54,039 nucleotides of DNA. It comes from Thermomucor indicae-seudaticae. Taxonomy: Eukaryota; Mucoromycota; Mucoromycetes; Mucorales; Lichtheimiaceae. Of the stretch, positions 11,997-23,726 are shown in pieces; within the stretch, counting starts at the first letter, position 1, and each line of letters starts with the position of its first letter. The translations under genes and the position numbers were made by a program. The notes below the pieces were generated by a model that was not told the DNA's origin, did not search any database, and saw only the letters and a list, made by a program, of their open reading frames with translations. The DNA lies in NCBI GenBank assembly GCA_000787465.1, contig JSYX01000153.1:1-54039 (forward strand). The letters are read 5' to 3'.

Positions 11997-13756
11997 CTAG
12001 TCGATACACCAAATCTCCATTCTCTCTACGCCACCGCTTTCGCCGTTGCGTATCCGATTAATGTGACGAGCCAAGTTCAAGTCGTCCTCATCAATCATGA
12101 GCACCATTTCGTCGTCTTCATCTTTATACTGAAGACGTAAGGACGGTGGGCCATTGAACTTGGACCGTATACGGCTGAGCAGTTCATCGAATGAGATATT
12201 GCTGGGCACCAGCAGAATACGTGTGTCCGTGTAGTGAACTTTGATCTTGATTTTGTTACCCACATCTGCAACAGTAGAAGGAGAAGAAGGAGATGCGGGT
12301 GGTTGCGAAGAGGAATGATCGCTGCCACGGCGATGATCACTACCGTCACTGCTATCATAAATACTGGATGAGCTATTCAGCCGTTCACGAATCTTTTCAC
12401 GCTCGCGTTCTTGAATCGACAGATTTTCTAGCGAGTTGTAGACGTCGTCCACCAGATCCGGATCCAAGTCGTCATATTGACTCTGACTACGAGGTATAGG
12501 AGGCACAGGCGGAGGTGAATACCGGATGGTTTTATGGCTACGCGTCGAGTTACGGCATGATGAAGAGGAAGAGGTCGTGGAATATCGTTGATCTTCATAA
12601 GTGGATGCGAAACCACTGTCGATTCTTCTTGCTCCTTCTGCACGCTGTCGCAAACTGGAATCATTCGAGTCTTTCCGTCGGCGCGTGCTAGCAGATGGCC
12701 TGGAGTGCCTGTTGCTGCTGGTACTGCTGCTTGGATAAGGCGTCGATTGTGAAGGATAAGGTACTACTACCGGATCTTGCGCTTCTATATTACTATCGTA
12801 GCGTGCTACTGCTGCCTGAGCCCGTCGCTGTTGCGTTAAGAGAATCGAATTGTTTCTCTTTATACCGGTGCCCGCCGCTGCTGCTTGTGGTGGCTGCTTT
12901 TGTTGTGATATACCCAGTTTATCCATGGCTGCAAACATATCCATGCCTTTCAATTGCCGTAATCGACTTTCGGGTGGTCGATAGAGAACGCCTGGAGGGA
13001 TTGAATAGACAGAGTAACCTTTGCCGCGGTCTCGCACGGCCTGATTGATGATATCATGTTCCTCGGTCATTTTGGACTTTTGTGCATGGTACAAATCTGT
13101 GAGGCCCGCATCGATCTTGCCCAAATACAGTTGGCAAATACCCCGATTAAATAAAACTTCACAAGAATACAGTCGAAATTGCAGACCCAGCTGCTGGTAG
13201 TTGATCATGGCGTTACCACGTAGTTTCTATACAAACTGCAAGTTACTATTTCAAGTCTTTTCTTTTTCGACTCTCAATACTACCTCTAAAGCGAGATCAA
13301 AGTCCTGCCTTGCCGCTTCCATGTCGTTGAGTAGAAAATGTGAAACACCCATCTGAAAATAGGCTACCGCGAAAAATGGATCCATGGAGATCGCTTGCCT
13401 ATACGCAGCCACCTAATTAAACCGACACCTTTTAGTTGATGTCTCGTCACCCCTGTTCAATGGGAAAGCTTACTGCGCGTTCATGGTCATCGAGTGTGGC
13501 AAGGATAAGACCGATATTAAAGTGCATCTTTGCACTGTCGGCCATATTCTATTTTATCGTTTCGTGATTAGTCAAAGGCCCGGTTGCTGACGCGTCCTTT
13601 TTCTTACGTAGAATGCTCTCAGTGCGGTATCATAGTCTTTTCTGTCAAATGCATCGCAAGCATGTAGCCATTGCTCCAGTTCCAGCTATCATTTTGGTTT
13701 TTCAGATCATTACCCCGAGAATGTTTGTCATTTTGCCCACTTGCCTTTAAAGCCAT
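11997..13756 (-). CDS. TPR-PB1 protein of the p67phox/NoxR type
   Basis: The N-terminus is a TPR array over small exons: MALK, then LELEQWLHACDAFDRKDYDT, MHFNIGLILATLDDHERA, MDPFFAVAYFQMGVSHFLLN, and LFNRGICQLYLGKIDAGLTD. Next comes a p67phox/NoxR-like motif, GYSVYSIPPGVLYRPPESRL. A long Ser/Arg-rich linker follows, and the protein ends with a PB1 domain (KIKVHYTDTRILLV to RMEIWCID). NoxR activates fungal NADPH oxidases and works with Rac and Bem1/Cdc24-type PB1 partners. Exon 1 appears to be only 12 nt and its intron (13744-13687) seems to begin GC rather than GT. MALK at the start matches what I recall of NoxR N-termini. Whether this organism has a Nox partner cannot be seen here. Confidence 0.8.
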
Positions 13757-14608
13757 CCAGAGAGAAAGACTCAGTCAAGAAAAGCAATGAGGGAGAGAGA
13801 GAGACAGACAGTTTTACTTCAGGGGTAGGCAAGATATGCTGGGAAGGGGAAAGAAAAGGGGAGTTCCCAGTGTGCGTACTTTTTGCTTCAATGCGCTTGT
13901 GCGACGGTGCTCAAATTGAATCTGACTTGTTCCGCTCTTTGTCTCGTCACACAAGGCTACATCAAAGGTTGATTGATGTGTACGCATTGTCTCTTTCGCT
14001 CTGTATGTTGGAGAATCCAAGACCCAGGATCCAGATTATGCAGAGTGTGGCGCCAAACAAAGGAGACCTTGCAATTACGCTGATCTTGTGATCTTCGCTT
14101 TTACATGTGTACGAACGTGTGTCGATGTATTAGGCAGATCCTTTTCTGTCTGCCCGTCAACTGGCGTATGTCGACCAACATGTGGCCGTTTTCTGTCAGA
14201 TGACTTAACATTGACGCCCTGGTTCTATGGGCTTCACCCCAAGACCATGCACTTGAACAATGAACAGCCGGACAGCCACATTTCCTGATGCCCTTAACAC
14301 GTACACACTCGGTTAAGCTCGTCACGTACAGTAACAAATAGCTGGCAACAAACAAAGAAATATCTCCATTGGCAATAGTCCAAGTTCCAGGAACACATAA
14401 AAAGAAAGAGGGTAAAAGAAAGGACGGTTGATTCGGTTCAAAAGAGAAATTCATTCAAGGTCCCTGAAGGAACACCACTTTTCTTTCCATTTTTTGGTCA
14501 CCATACACAGACACAGACAACTTGAAGAACGCACACGCAACCCCGTCCGCTCCTTCTCATTAACTCTTCACCAAAAACATCCGGTCCGTCCCAATCAACC
14601 CACCAACA
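13757..14608. other. Divergent promoter region, no gene seen
   Basis: It lies between the start of the NoxR-like gene (minus) and the LIM-RhoGAP gene (plus), so it should hold both promoters. The plus-strand sequence before 14609 becomes CA-rich (CACAGACACAGACAAC near 14505-14521 and C-rich patches up to the ATG). Short ORFs here show no recognisable family. Confidence 0.5.
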
Positions 14609-17600
14609 ATGCTGAGTGAGTACTCATCCAGCAACACTCCTTCTCCTTGTTCTTCTTTACCATCCCAGCCATCTACAACGACAACCACTACCACTACCTC
14701 CACTACCCTACACTGTACTAAATGCGGTCTACCACTTGACGGAGAATTCGTACGCGCACTAGACGGTACCTTCCACTGGGGTTGTTTCAGCTGTCTCGTA
14801 AGCTTAACAGTGGTGGGGGCGCGCGCAGGGCAACACCTCATCCAATCGAGTTCGGTCTTCTTTAGGATTGCAATGAGCCTGTTGCTTCCCGGTTTTTCCC
14901 CATTGAAGGACCTAATGGGACTCAGGAACCCCTTTGTGAACGAGACTATTTTCGCCGACTCAACCTTGTCTGCGCTCAATGTGGTGATGCCTTGCGTGGA
15001 CCGTACATTACAGCCGTCGACAAGAAGTTCCACTTGGAACATTTTGGCTGTTGCGTATGCTCGGTTCTTTTTGGGCCCGACGATTCCTATTACGAACACG
15101 ACAACAAAGTGTACTGCCATTATCATTATTCTATAAAATATGCTATGAAATGTACAGGTTGTCAAGTCGCCATCCTAAAGCAATTTGTCGAGATCAACCG
15201 CAACAATGTAGACGAGCATTGGCATCCGGAATGCTATATGATTCACAGAGTATGTCAATGGATCTAGTCTAAAATAGGTATAATACATCGAGTCTAATCC
15301 CGTCGTCTATTAGTTTTGGAACGTCAAGATCGCCCAATTATCGGATGATAAAACGGATACACTCACAGGTAGAATATCTCCCAATGGTCCCGAGGAAAAA
15401 CTGAAACCGAAACTGATATCTCGGTTTCAAGACACTGCAAACATGACACCTGAACAAGTACGTGAAGTCCAAGTAGCTATGGAAGACAAAGTGTATCGTA
15501 TATGGACAGTTCTTTCAGCATTCGAAGGTAAGAGACACAAACAATGCTCTGATCCAAACCTAACGTCTGGGTGTCTTTCTGTAGAATCTGCTGCCGCATG
15601 CATATCTGACATGCTGGTGCATGTCTCGGAAGGCAGCTACATAGAAGGATTAAAGATGGCTGACTACTTTGTCACCCACGTGGAAATCCTTTTTACAGCA
15701 ATTGACGATTTGGTTGCACAATATCATGCTTGTTCCAACATTGAGCTGCAGCACGAGCGGGACTCGAAAATGCTCACCAAAAAAATCATCAACTTCTTCA
15801 CGTTACTATCGCATACGCAAGAAACTGGCGTACGGCGTATGGGTATCACCGAGGAATTACTGTCACTGGTGACGGGCCTTGCTCATTATCTCAAAGTTCT
15901 GATCCGGATCAGCCTCACCGCAGCTTTGAAACTGGTACTTAACAGGGCGCGGGGTGTTCATTGACCGAATAAACTCAACAAACTCGTTGCGTCAACAGGA
16001 GTCTATGGATCAAAAATCAAATGCGATCAGTAGGTTCCTAAGTCAGCTCGTCGAACTGGCAAACAAGCGAGGTGGAGGAGGAGGGTATATTACTACTGGA
16101 GATGCTGCTGCCACTGCTGACTCGCCTTTGGCATCGGAACGTTGTCGGACATGCAACAACGTGTGCGACGATCAGTGTTTCCGGTTTGAGCACTTGCGGT
16201 GGCACGACCGGTGTTTTGCATGCTCAAAATGCTGTGCACCGCTACGAGACGAATACCGCGAGTCCTTTTTGGATCCTTCCGAGACAACGATGATAATTTG
16301 CAAACATTGTGCTGCAGCAGCTAATCCAAATACCCATTTAAGGCAAGGTTTCGTCCGCGTATCGCAGCTCCAGCAATTTTCCTTTCTCCTCCGTTTCTCC
16401 CTACGGCGACTATACACACTCTTAAATGTCCATGGTAGATATATAAAAGAGAAACAGGAACATTCCCGAGGTGAAACATTCATGAAAAGTATTTAAATAG
16501 ATGCGGTCAGTGCCCAGAGCAGAGCCATCTTACCTTCCAACGCCGGAAATAATCAACAACCTCCCGGTCTACTAACACACGAATCGAGATCCAAATCGTA
16601 CTCAGAAGGAGATAAAGCAGAGGAAACTATTAATCTCGGAGACATTAAGCGCGTGAAATCAACTCACACCCAACGCAAAATGACAAACTCTCAGCGAGTC
16701 GCCAAGAGGTCGACATTGATGGAGACGCCTAGCCCAAACGCTGCTTTGGTTACCAGCGGACGACCGGAAGAAGAACAAGACCAGACTGCGATTACTACAT
16801 CGTCACCTTCCGCCCAGAACAACACACCTGCGTCCAACCCCTCACGACAGTCGGTTCTATCCTGTAACAGCAAAAGGCCACCTAGCCAGGAGTACTCCAA
16901 AACAAAGCCAGTTGCGAAATTCCAGTATATTGCGGAACTTAGTGCCCTGAATCATTTCATGGTGAAGCATGTCGCTGTTTTGCACTTGGAAGAGCTTTTG
17001 AAGGACCATTTTACGTTGGAAGACCTTGTAGAGCTCATTGACGAAAAGAAGCATACCACATTATGGGGCAAATTTTTCACGAGTTTAAAAGGAAGCGGCA
17101 GCAAAAAGAATTCAAAGACAAAAGGTATGTGCAGCATTGAAAGTTCCGATTATTTTTGTTTGTTGGGCTCATATCCATTTTGCTACTGCCTTGTTAGAGG
17201 GGACATTTGGGGTTCCACTAGATGTACTTGTTGAAAGAACGGGCGTCGAGTCGAACCTCGGATGCGGCGCAAGCAGAATAAAAATCCCCGCTTTTATTGA
17301 CGAGAGTATCTCGGCGATGAAACAGATGGGTAAGTTGTTGCAGTAGAATAGAAAGAGAGTCTGACTGATATTGGTTTTATATAGACATGTCTGTGGAAGG
17401 GATTTTTAGAAAGAATGGTAACATTCGTCGACTGAAAGAACTAAGTGACGAGATCGACAACAACCCGAATGCAGTCCACCTTGCGAACGAAAACCCAATA
17501 CAAGTTGCCGCCCTCACCAAAAAGTTCCTTCGGGAGTTGCCAGAACCGCTTCTTACGTTCAAATTACACAAACTGTTCACTGTCGCGCAACGTAAGGGTT

Positions 17601-18396
17601 GTTTCTCTGTCTTCAAGTCATGGTCATGTACTAAAAGGAAAAACGGTAGAACTGGAATCTGAGGCAGATAAAAAACGAGTATTGCATTTAGCCTGTTGCC
17701 TCCTTCCGAAGCCGAACCGGGATACGTTGGAAGTTCTTTTCTTGTTTCTCAAGTGGGTCTCGACCTTCGCCGAATTTGAAGACGGTTCGGGTAGCAAGAT
17801 GGACCTACATAACCTGGCGACAGTCCTTGCACCCAATATTCTTTATCCCAAGCACAAAGATCCGGCAAAGGAGGATTCGCATGCTGCGATATCGACGGTA
17901 TACGACCTGTTACAGTATCAGGAGGAATTCGCCATCGTAAGAATCCTACTCTTTTTTTTTCTTTTCTAAAGGAAATTCGCGCGCTAATCTATATAACCAG
18001 GTTCCTGAAGATCTCGCTTTGGTTTTGAAGAGCCTTTCATTCAGTCAAGGTGACATGGAAGCCAGTGCCAGAGACGTTTTGCGAAAATGTGAGACCGTCA
18101 TGCGACTTAAAAAGAGCAATAACAAAGAAGGAAATGGTTCCGCTTTTCCTGCAATGCCTACACGACAGCATTCTTCACCAGCCGCCATGCCTACCCTTAA
18201 TACTCAGTCACTTAATACCGAATCTCAAGAACAACAACATGCTATCCTGTCTTCTTCACCGATTGATATACACCCTCCACCTGCACTTGCACCTGCACCT
18301 CCACGACATTCTCAAGACCCTTCTGATTCGACACCATCTACACCTACCACACCTTCCACACCTAATCCATTTTTTACTCCCAGTAATTCTCTTTGA
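14609..18396 (+). CDS. LIM-domain Rho GTPase-activating protein (Rga1-like)
   Basis: Ten exons by my reading: 14609-14797, 14866-15249, 15314-15527, 15585-15932, 15999-16347, 16501-17124, about 17199-17330, 17386-17591, about 17663-17937, and 18001-18396. After a Ser/Thr-rich start the protein has two adjacent LIM domains (CTKCGLPLDG with HWGCFSCLDC; CAQCGDALRG with HLEHFGCCVC) and a third partial Cys/His unit (CTGCQVAILK, HWHPEC). A helical region follows, then another LIM (CRTCNNVCDD with WHDRCFACSKC). The RhoGAP domain begins GTFGVPLDVLV and carries the arginine finger in GIFRKNG, then KFLRELPEPLL and NLATVLAPNIL. It should switch off Rho/Cdc42-type GTPases in polarity control. The C-terminus is a Pro/Ser/Thr tail. 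The ATG at 14609 is the first in frame. Confidence 0.9.
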
Positions 18397-18544
18397 ATAA
18401 AAAGGACCTTGTTGCATGTTCTTATCATCGTTAATAACAAAAGATTTTGACAATAAATTGTCGGAGCGTCCTTCGGTCCGGTTTTACTGCGGACTTGTCC
18501 TCGTTCCAAACAGAAAACACAACTGCTTAAAAGTGCATAAGAAA

Positions 18545-19331
18545 ATGTCTTTAATTCAACAAATTTCAAGACGGATTCCGGTCTTCTCGGCGGCTATTAT
18601 ACGACACTCTCAGCACAACGGATTTAAGCGATCCTTGTCTTCTGCCAGCGGTAGGTAGATCGGGGAGAGGCATGGCAGGTCAATGGATCAATCGTTAACC
18701 CATTATAGTTCTTTTGCATGGCAAGGGGGATATTCCTCGCGGAGAAGGGTAAGAATGAAAACAACACAAGTTACTATTCAAAACGGTTAACGTTCAATAT
18801 CAGACCTTATACTGTCAACTTTATTACTCCAGAAGGCGAAAAGATCACAGTAAAAGCTGTAGAGGGCGATACCATGTTGGATCTTGCACAACGATACGAT
18901 ATTGATCTTGAATGTATGCAAAAGAGGTGAGAGAGAGAGAAAGAAAAGACTCATGGTAATATAAAACTAGGTGCATGTGAAGGATCGTTGGCATGTTCGA
19001 CCTGTCACGTCATTGTTGATCCGGAATACTATGATAAAATGGAAGAGCCTTCAGACGAGGAAAATGATATGCTTGATCTAGCATTTGGCCTGACAGAAAC
19101 GTACGTAATTATTCTGAGGCAATAGAAAATATGTGGACTTGTTAATGACGATATGAAATAGATCGAGACTCGGTTGTCAGATCCAAATGAACGAGGAGCT
19201 CGATGGCCTTACAGTCCGAATGCCTTCAGCGACACGGAATCTAAGAGTAGACGGTACGTAAACGTTCAGGGTGCTCAGCACTACCCTTATACTTACATCA
19301 TATTATAGGTTCGAAGCCGACTCACCACTAG
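18545..19331 (+). CDS. YAH1: Mitochondrial adrenodoxin-type [2Fe-2S] ferredoxin (Yah1-like)
   Basis: Exon 1 (18545-18650) is a basic, Ser-rich presequence ([14 protein letters not shown]) fitting mitochondrial targeting. Later exons encode [30 protein letters not shown], then the cluster motif [17 protein letters not shown], with a fourth cysteine in SRLGCQIQ. The spacing (Cys-x5-Cys-x2-Cys, then a distant Cys) is that of adrenodoxin/Yah1. The protein ends SKPTHH at TAG 19329-19331. Yah1 passes electrons from ferredoxin reductase for iron-sulphur cluster assembly and haem A synthesis. Introns are short (18651-18708 is 58 nt). It lies 148 bp after the RhoGAP stop on the same strand. Confidence 0.93.
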
Positions 19332-19802
19332 AGAACAACCAAAAAAGTCTATTTTGATAGTTTTCCCCCTTTCTTACATACCACCATAGAATTGTACAGT
19401 ACCTGCGAAATGCGGATAAAAAAGCCGCTATATTGACTATAGACGTCGAGACAACTATCTCCCTCAGCTGTCTATGAAACTGAAAAGCAAGAATGTCTAT
19501 ATCATTTGACATACACAGGACACATAACAAGTGCAACACATCGGATAAAGGGAAATCAGATCAATGTGAATGACTTGCAGTTAATGGCTATGTACACCCC
19601 TTTTGAGAAATAAATCAGGCAAATAACAATAACGATGCATTGTGGTGCCTCTTACAGGGACCTATTGTCCTTTATGTGTATATTATGAGCTATAACTGTG
19701 GTTTGATAGTTGATGGCATTGGGGGCATTTTGCAAAGCGGACTTTTGATTCATCAATGTAATCTAATCAAAGTTGCCCAAACACCAGTTGCTTTCCCAAG
19801 AA
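19332..19802. other. Intergenic, nothing recognised
   Basis: It holds the 3' region of the ferredoxin gene and the promoter of EMG1. No ORF or RNA of a known family is visible. Confidence 0.5.
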
Positions 19803-20818
19803 ATGGCCAGAGAGACAGACAGTCGTCGTCGCACACAAACGACAACAATGAATACCGACAATGTATCGCCACCGCAACGACAATTGATTGTTATCCTGGA
19901 AAATGCCTCTTTGGAAGCTGCGCAATTAAGTTTCCGGAGCGACGCTAAATTGCAACTGCTCAATTGCGATGAACATCAATCGATCTTGAAAAGGTTGGGA
20001 CGTGATATTTCGGACGCGCGGCCTGACATTGTGCACCAGGTATTATGACAACAAGATACATATTTCACTTGGCTCTAACCTCTCATTCATTCTAGTGTCT
20101 ATTAGCGCTTTTGGACAGTCCAATCAACCGATCCGGTCATTTACAGGTAAATCGCTAGATCTAATCGATCAAACAGCGAATAACAGTTATTGAATGAATG
20201 TGTACTAGATTTTAATTCATACAGCCAAAGGAGTTGTGATTCGAATCAACCCTGAATGTCGGATACCAAGAACAATCAAGAGATTTTCAGGGCTTATGGG
20301 TAAAGTTTTAAGAAAGAGAAGTCTGTGCATGTAAAAATTGATGCGTTCTGTTAGTTCAATTGTTGGAAAGAGGCGTCATTACTTCAAATGACAGTGAGAA
20401 TGCGCCCGTATTACTGGAGATTCTTCGACCTCCTCTCACGGCTCATATCCCAGCCAATGCCAGAAAGATTGGTAAAACGTCGAAACATACACACAGCCGT
20501 GGGCAGGGATGCTTATGATTGTTGTTATCTCTTAGCATTATCTTGGAATGCACCAAAGCGACGCTTGTACAATTACTTTGAACAAATACCTCCAGACCAA
20601 CCGATTGTGGTCGCGATTGGAGCCATGGCCAAAGGTGAAGATAATTTCGCTGACAGCTATGCAGATGACAAGATTGGTAAGCTCAAAGAGTTTCGAATGT
20701 AAAAGTCCATAAGACCTTATATATCTTGTGTATAGGCATATCAGAGTATCCGTTGTCTGCCTCTGTTGCGTGCAGTAAAGTCTGCTGTGCTTTGGAGGAT
20801 CTGTGGGACATTATGTAA
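19803..20818 (+). CDS. EMG1: rRNA small-subunit pseudouridine N1-methyltransferase Nep1/Emg1
   Basis: Exons read 19803-20039, 20096-20145, from 20210, from about 20355, from about 20537, and a last exon ending at TAA 20816-20818. Recognisable blocks: [37 protein letters not shown] then [82 protein letters not shown], and [16 protein letters not shown] near the end. These are the hallmarks of the SPOUT-fold Nep1 family, which methylates a pseudouridine in 18S rRNA and is needed for 40S assembly. The first ATG in frame is 19803. Length (about 240 residues) fits the family. Confidence 0.92.
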
Positions 20819-21054
20819 AGAAAACAAAAAGACTGAAAATGCCTACTGGCGTACTTGTTGTTTGATATGGTGATTATGCACATCCGTCCGTCTTGTATGG
20901 TTTCCTCAATTCATGTAATTATTTCGTTATAAAAGTTGATGCCCGCGATGCATATGCTGGAAGGTTTAAGGTCCAACACTTTTTCCTACCACTCTTACCA
21001 AAAAGGAAACTGCCGTAGAAAGGCACAGCCCATTGTTTGATTTCCAACTCACCA

Positions 21055-21751
21055 ATGCATCGATTCCCTGCTGAAGCTCGTCAAGGGAGAAGCAAACAGC
21101 TCTATGACGAGAACAACGCAAGACAGGTCTTTCTTCTTCAGTATAACCATTCATGGTTTCGCCATGCATTGACATGTCTGAAAGGTTTCCGCAGCCATGC
21201 CGATCGATCCGGAAACAAAGCGCATCTTGCTTGTTTCTAGCAGCAAGCATCCTGGCGCGTGGGTCTTCGTAAGTTCTCTCTATCAAAGTACCATATATTG
21301 CAATGCGCAGCTAAATTATAATAATAAGCCCAAGGGCGGTTGGGAGAATGATGAAAGTAGTGAACAAGCAGCAGAACGCGAAACTTACGAAGAGGGTAAA
21401 ATATCTCTTGCTTGCTTTTTCTAGCCCCCCATTCATCTAATATTACAATAAGCGGGCGTCTTGGGTACGGTGACCAAGTTAGTAGGCAACTACCTAGATT
21501 ACGACAAGAACGGAATCCCAAGGACACGATTTTGGGTCTATGAAATGCAAATCCATGAAATCCTGGACTCTTGGCCAGAATCCAAAATACGACAAAGACG
21601 TTGGGTAACTATAACTCCTTTTTACACACAAGGAACGATATGATTGATTGACGAATGATATATATAGTTTACATATGATGAAGCCATGATAGCCGTCGCG
21701 CGAAAACCATTCATGCAACAAGCGCTTCGTTCTTGTACCCTGGCTCCATAA
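21055..21751 (+). CDS. Diphosphoinositol polyphosphate phosphohydrolase (DIPP/Aps1-type Nudix)
   Basis: Starts MHRFPAEARQGRSKQLYDEN, then across an intron VSAAMPIDPETKRILLVSSS and KHPGAWVF|PKGGWE (bar marks the second intron). The Nudix box is intact: GWENDESSEQAAERETYEE|AGV, with the third intron splitting the glutamate pair from AGV. After the box: LVGNYLDYDKNGIPRTRFWV, RRW|FTYDEA, ending RSCTLAP at TAA 21749-21751. Four GT-AG introns keep frame. DIPP enzymes hydrolyse diphospho-inositol polyphosphates and diadenosine polyphosphates. The next gene on the opposite strand is a decayed paralogue, with stops only 23 bp apart. Confidence 0.9.
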
Positions 21752-21774
21752 CCCTATATTCCTTGTTATTAATA

Positions 21775-22477
21775 TTAAGCCTGCTTGATTACATTCCTGA
21801 GTGCCAAATGCGAAATAGGACGGTCCGCTGTGGCTTCAAGTGCTTCCTCATACGGCATCTTGTCAAGAAAGTATCTAGTTTGAGGAATCTTCCATTAACA
21901 AAGAAAACGATGGTTCTTTTGCATACCCATACGCGCTGTCGATCTGAGCCTGGCCATGTTATCAGGATCACAGCGTTTTCTTTATCAGCCACTACTTGAT
22001 ACATCCAGTAGTGGGCCACAATCTTGCCCTTCTTGTTGGCTTTTGTGTAGGTGCCTACAAGCCATGACACTTTTTGCACTTGCACACCAGCTTGCTCATA
22101 CAGTATTCGAAGCGCAGCTTGCTCGCTATCTGCTTCTGTATTGCAGTCGCCGCGGGGTAAGACAAAGGCGCCTTCTCGTGTCCGACTCGAAAGTAATAAG
22201 ATATAGTGAGTTTTGGAGGTCCACGACAATCACGCCCACAGCCTTTGGTATTTTATTATCAAACAAGAAAGGTTAGCATGTGTTTATGTGTGCTGAGGTA
22301 GAGCATCGTGCGTAGTGCGAAAGAAATTACTTGACGAATGGGTTTCTTCTTCCTTGCTGTATTATTAGGCTGTGGTGATTCCTCCTCCTGTCCCTTCATG
22401 CTCGTCGTTGATTTGCGGCAGGATCTTTTGCCAAACGAGAATAGAGTAGAAAATCGAAAAGCAATTGTTCCGCTCAT
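21775..22477 (-). pseudogene. Decayed DIPP-like Nudix paralogue
   Basis: Blocks align with the facing Nudix gene: ARKKKPIRQ|AVGVIVVDLQ (same intron position as RQ|VSAAMPID there), ILLLSSRTREGAFVLPRGD, then AGVQVQKVSWLVGTY and AHYWMYQVV. An intron is followed by YFLDKMPYEEALEAT and the end VIKQA (TAA at 21777-21775). Two defects are visible. The frame shifts by one between VVDLQNS and ILLLSS with no room for an intron. The Nudix box is also eroded: relative to the paralogue the first Glu is Ala, and RETYEE is RILYEQ. The two internal introns of the paralogue are absent here. Probable pseudogene. A sequencing error could explain the frameshift but not the lost catalytic glutamates. Confidence 0.7.
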
Positions 22478-23726
22478 ATGGGAGTACTAGAAAACACAGA
22501 GTTTCTTTCTTCAACTCCCTTTCGAATGGCTTCCTTTTATACATACTAGCTGCATACGATAGGATAGCTTGGTTTTGATCTATCATTTCAAACCAACGAG
22601 GGGATCTATACCCATTTGAGGTCGCGTGTCCTTCCGTTTATGGGTAATGCTCACTGACACTTGCTCTCCTGCGCATAGTGTCCGCCAAACTATCCCGTGA
22701 AGATCCCAGCTGTGTTGCTTTAGCACTTCCCTTGCGGGCTTCAGATTGACACGCTTTTACGAAGATGGGACAGCGGAATGATGTATTTCGAGCAAGAGAA
22801 TCAAAAAGAGGCAGGTGGAAGACGAGAGAACTTGTGGAAACCGTTCGCAATCGATTGCATAGCGCCCTGAAGATCGAAAACGAAATCTGCAGGAGTATGA
22901 TATTGACAATCTCGACACATGAACCAGTATCACCTAGGCCTTGGTATTGGGAGAAGTTATCTCGGTCCCCGGCTTGGGAGGGGATAGTTGGGACGACAGT
23001 CGTCCCCTGCCAGCTAAGTGGTCGCCCTTGAAACCCATCCCATGCTGAACCCCTAGTATCATCCGAGATACGGAATATAGGAGGTTAATCATTGAAGCGC
23101 CAAACGGGCAATTGGCTTGAAACGTAATAACATGCAATTTGGTTTACACACCGAAGGTTCTTGGTTCGATGATCATCACACTGTGCCCTGTCGATAGAGG
23201 AGATGGTCATTGCCCTGCGGCATACATGGTGGTATACTAGTGAAATCCAGGAGAAAGTAAGAATTGAAACTCTAATAGTAGAGGAGGAGGAATGCATCTA
23301 GCTCGGGGAAGATGCAAATAACTCGGCACGCAAATATCGAGAAACAGACATGTATAATAGATATCAACAGAATTGTATATGAGCAGCCAAATGCAACTGG
23401 AAAGACTTCCTGAGTGGATACGTTGCCTTTTAGACTGATTGTAGCCTTCTTTGACTGGTAAACCGGCAGTTTCCTGACGCGAACCAAGAATCTTTGCTAG
23501 CTCTAGAAAGCACATAAAATAATAAGGGCATTGCCTTCCTGATGCTTACCGGGCGGGACCTTGAGTAAGTAACTATGGTGAAATTCCGCAAGTCCCCTTT
23601 CTGCCCAATCTGGGAAAGCAAGTCACGAACAAAACGGAAGGAACATTTCACCTCTGTCCGTGTGCGTGCGTGTCAGTACGTGCAAAAGCGCCTCTTTTCA
23701 TTTATTCTTTCTTTTTGTATATCCCC
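22478..23726. other. Intergenic, no gene recognised; holds a small TIR element
   Basis: Apart from the TIR element at 22933-23054 I see nothing convincing. Short ORFs on both strands have no family signature. The right end should hold the nucleoporin gene promoter. Confidence 0.5.
22933..23054. mobile_element. Small non-autonomous TIR element (family copy 2) with target duplication
   Basis: The right end, read on the minus strand, is AGGGGTTCAGCATGGGATGG, close to the ends of the 1-172 element. The left end, CCTAGGCCTTGGTATTGGGA, is its diverged partner. The interior is GGGA/TCCC-rich. The heptamer AGTATCA occurs directly on both sides (22926-22932 and 23055-23061), consistent with a target-site duplication of 6-7 bp. 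No coding capacity. Confidence 0.6.

Noticed and set aside
12293..13048. Plus-strand ORFs opposite the NoxR-like gene
   Set aside because: Antisense of the Ser/Arg-rich linker; no independent support.
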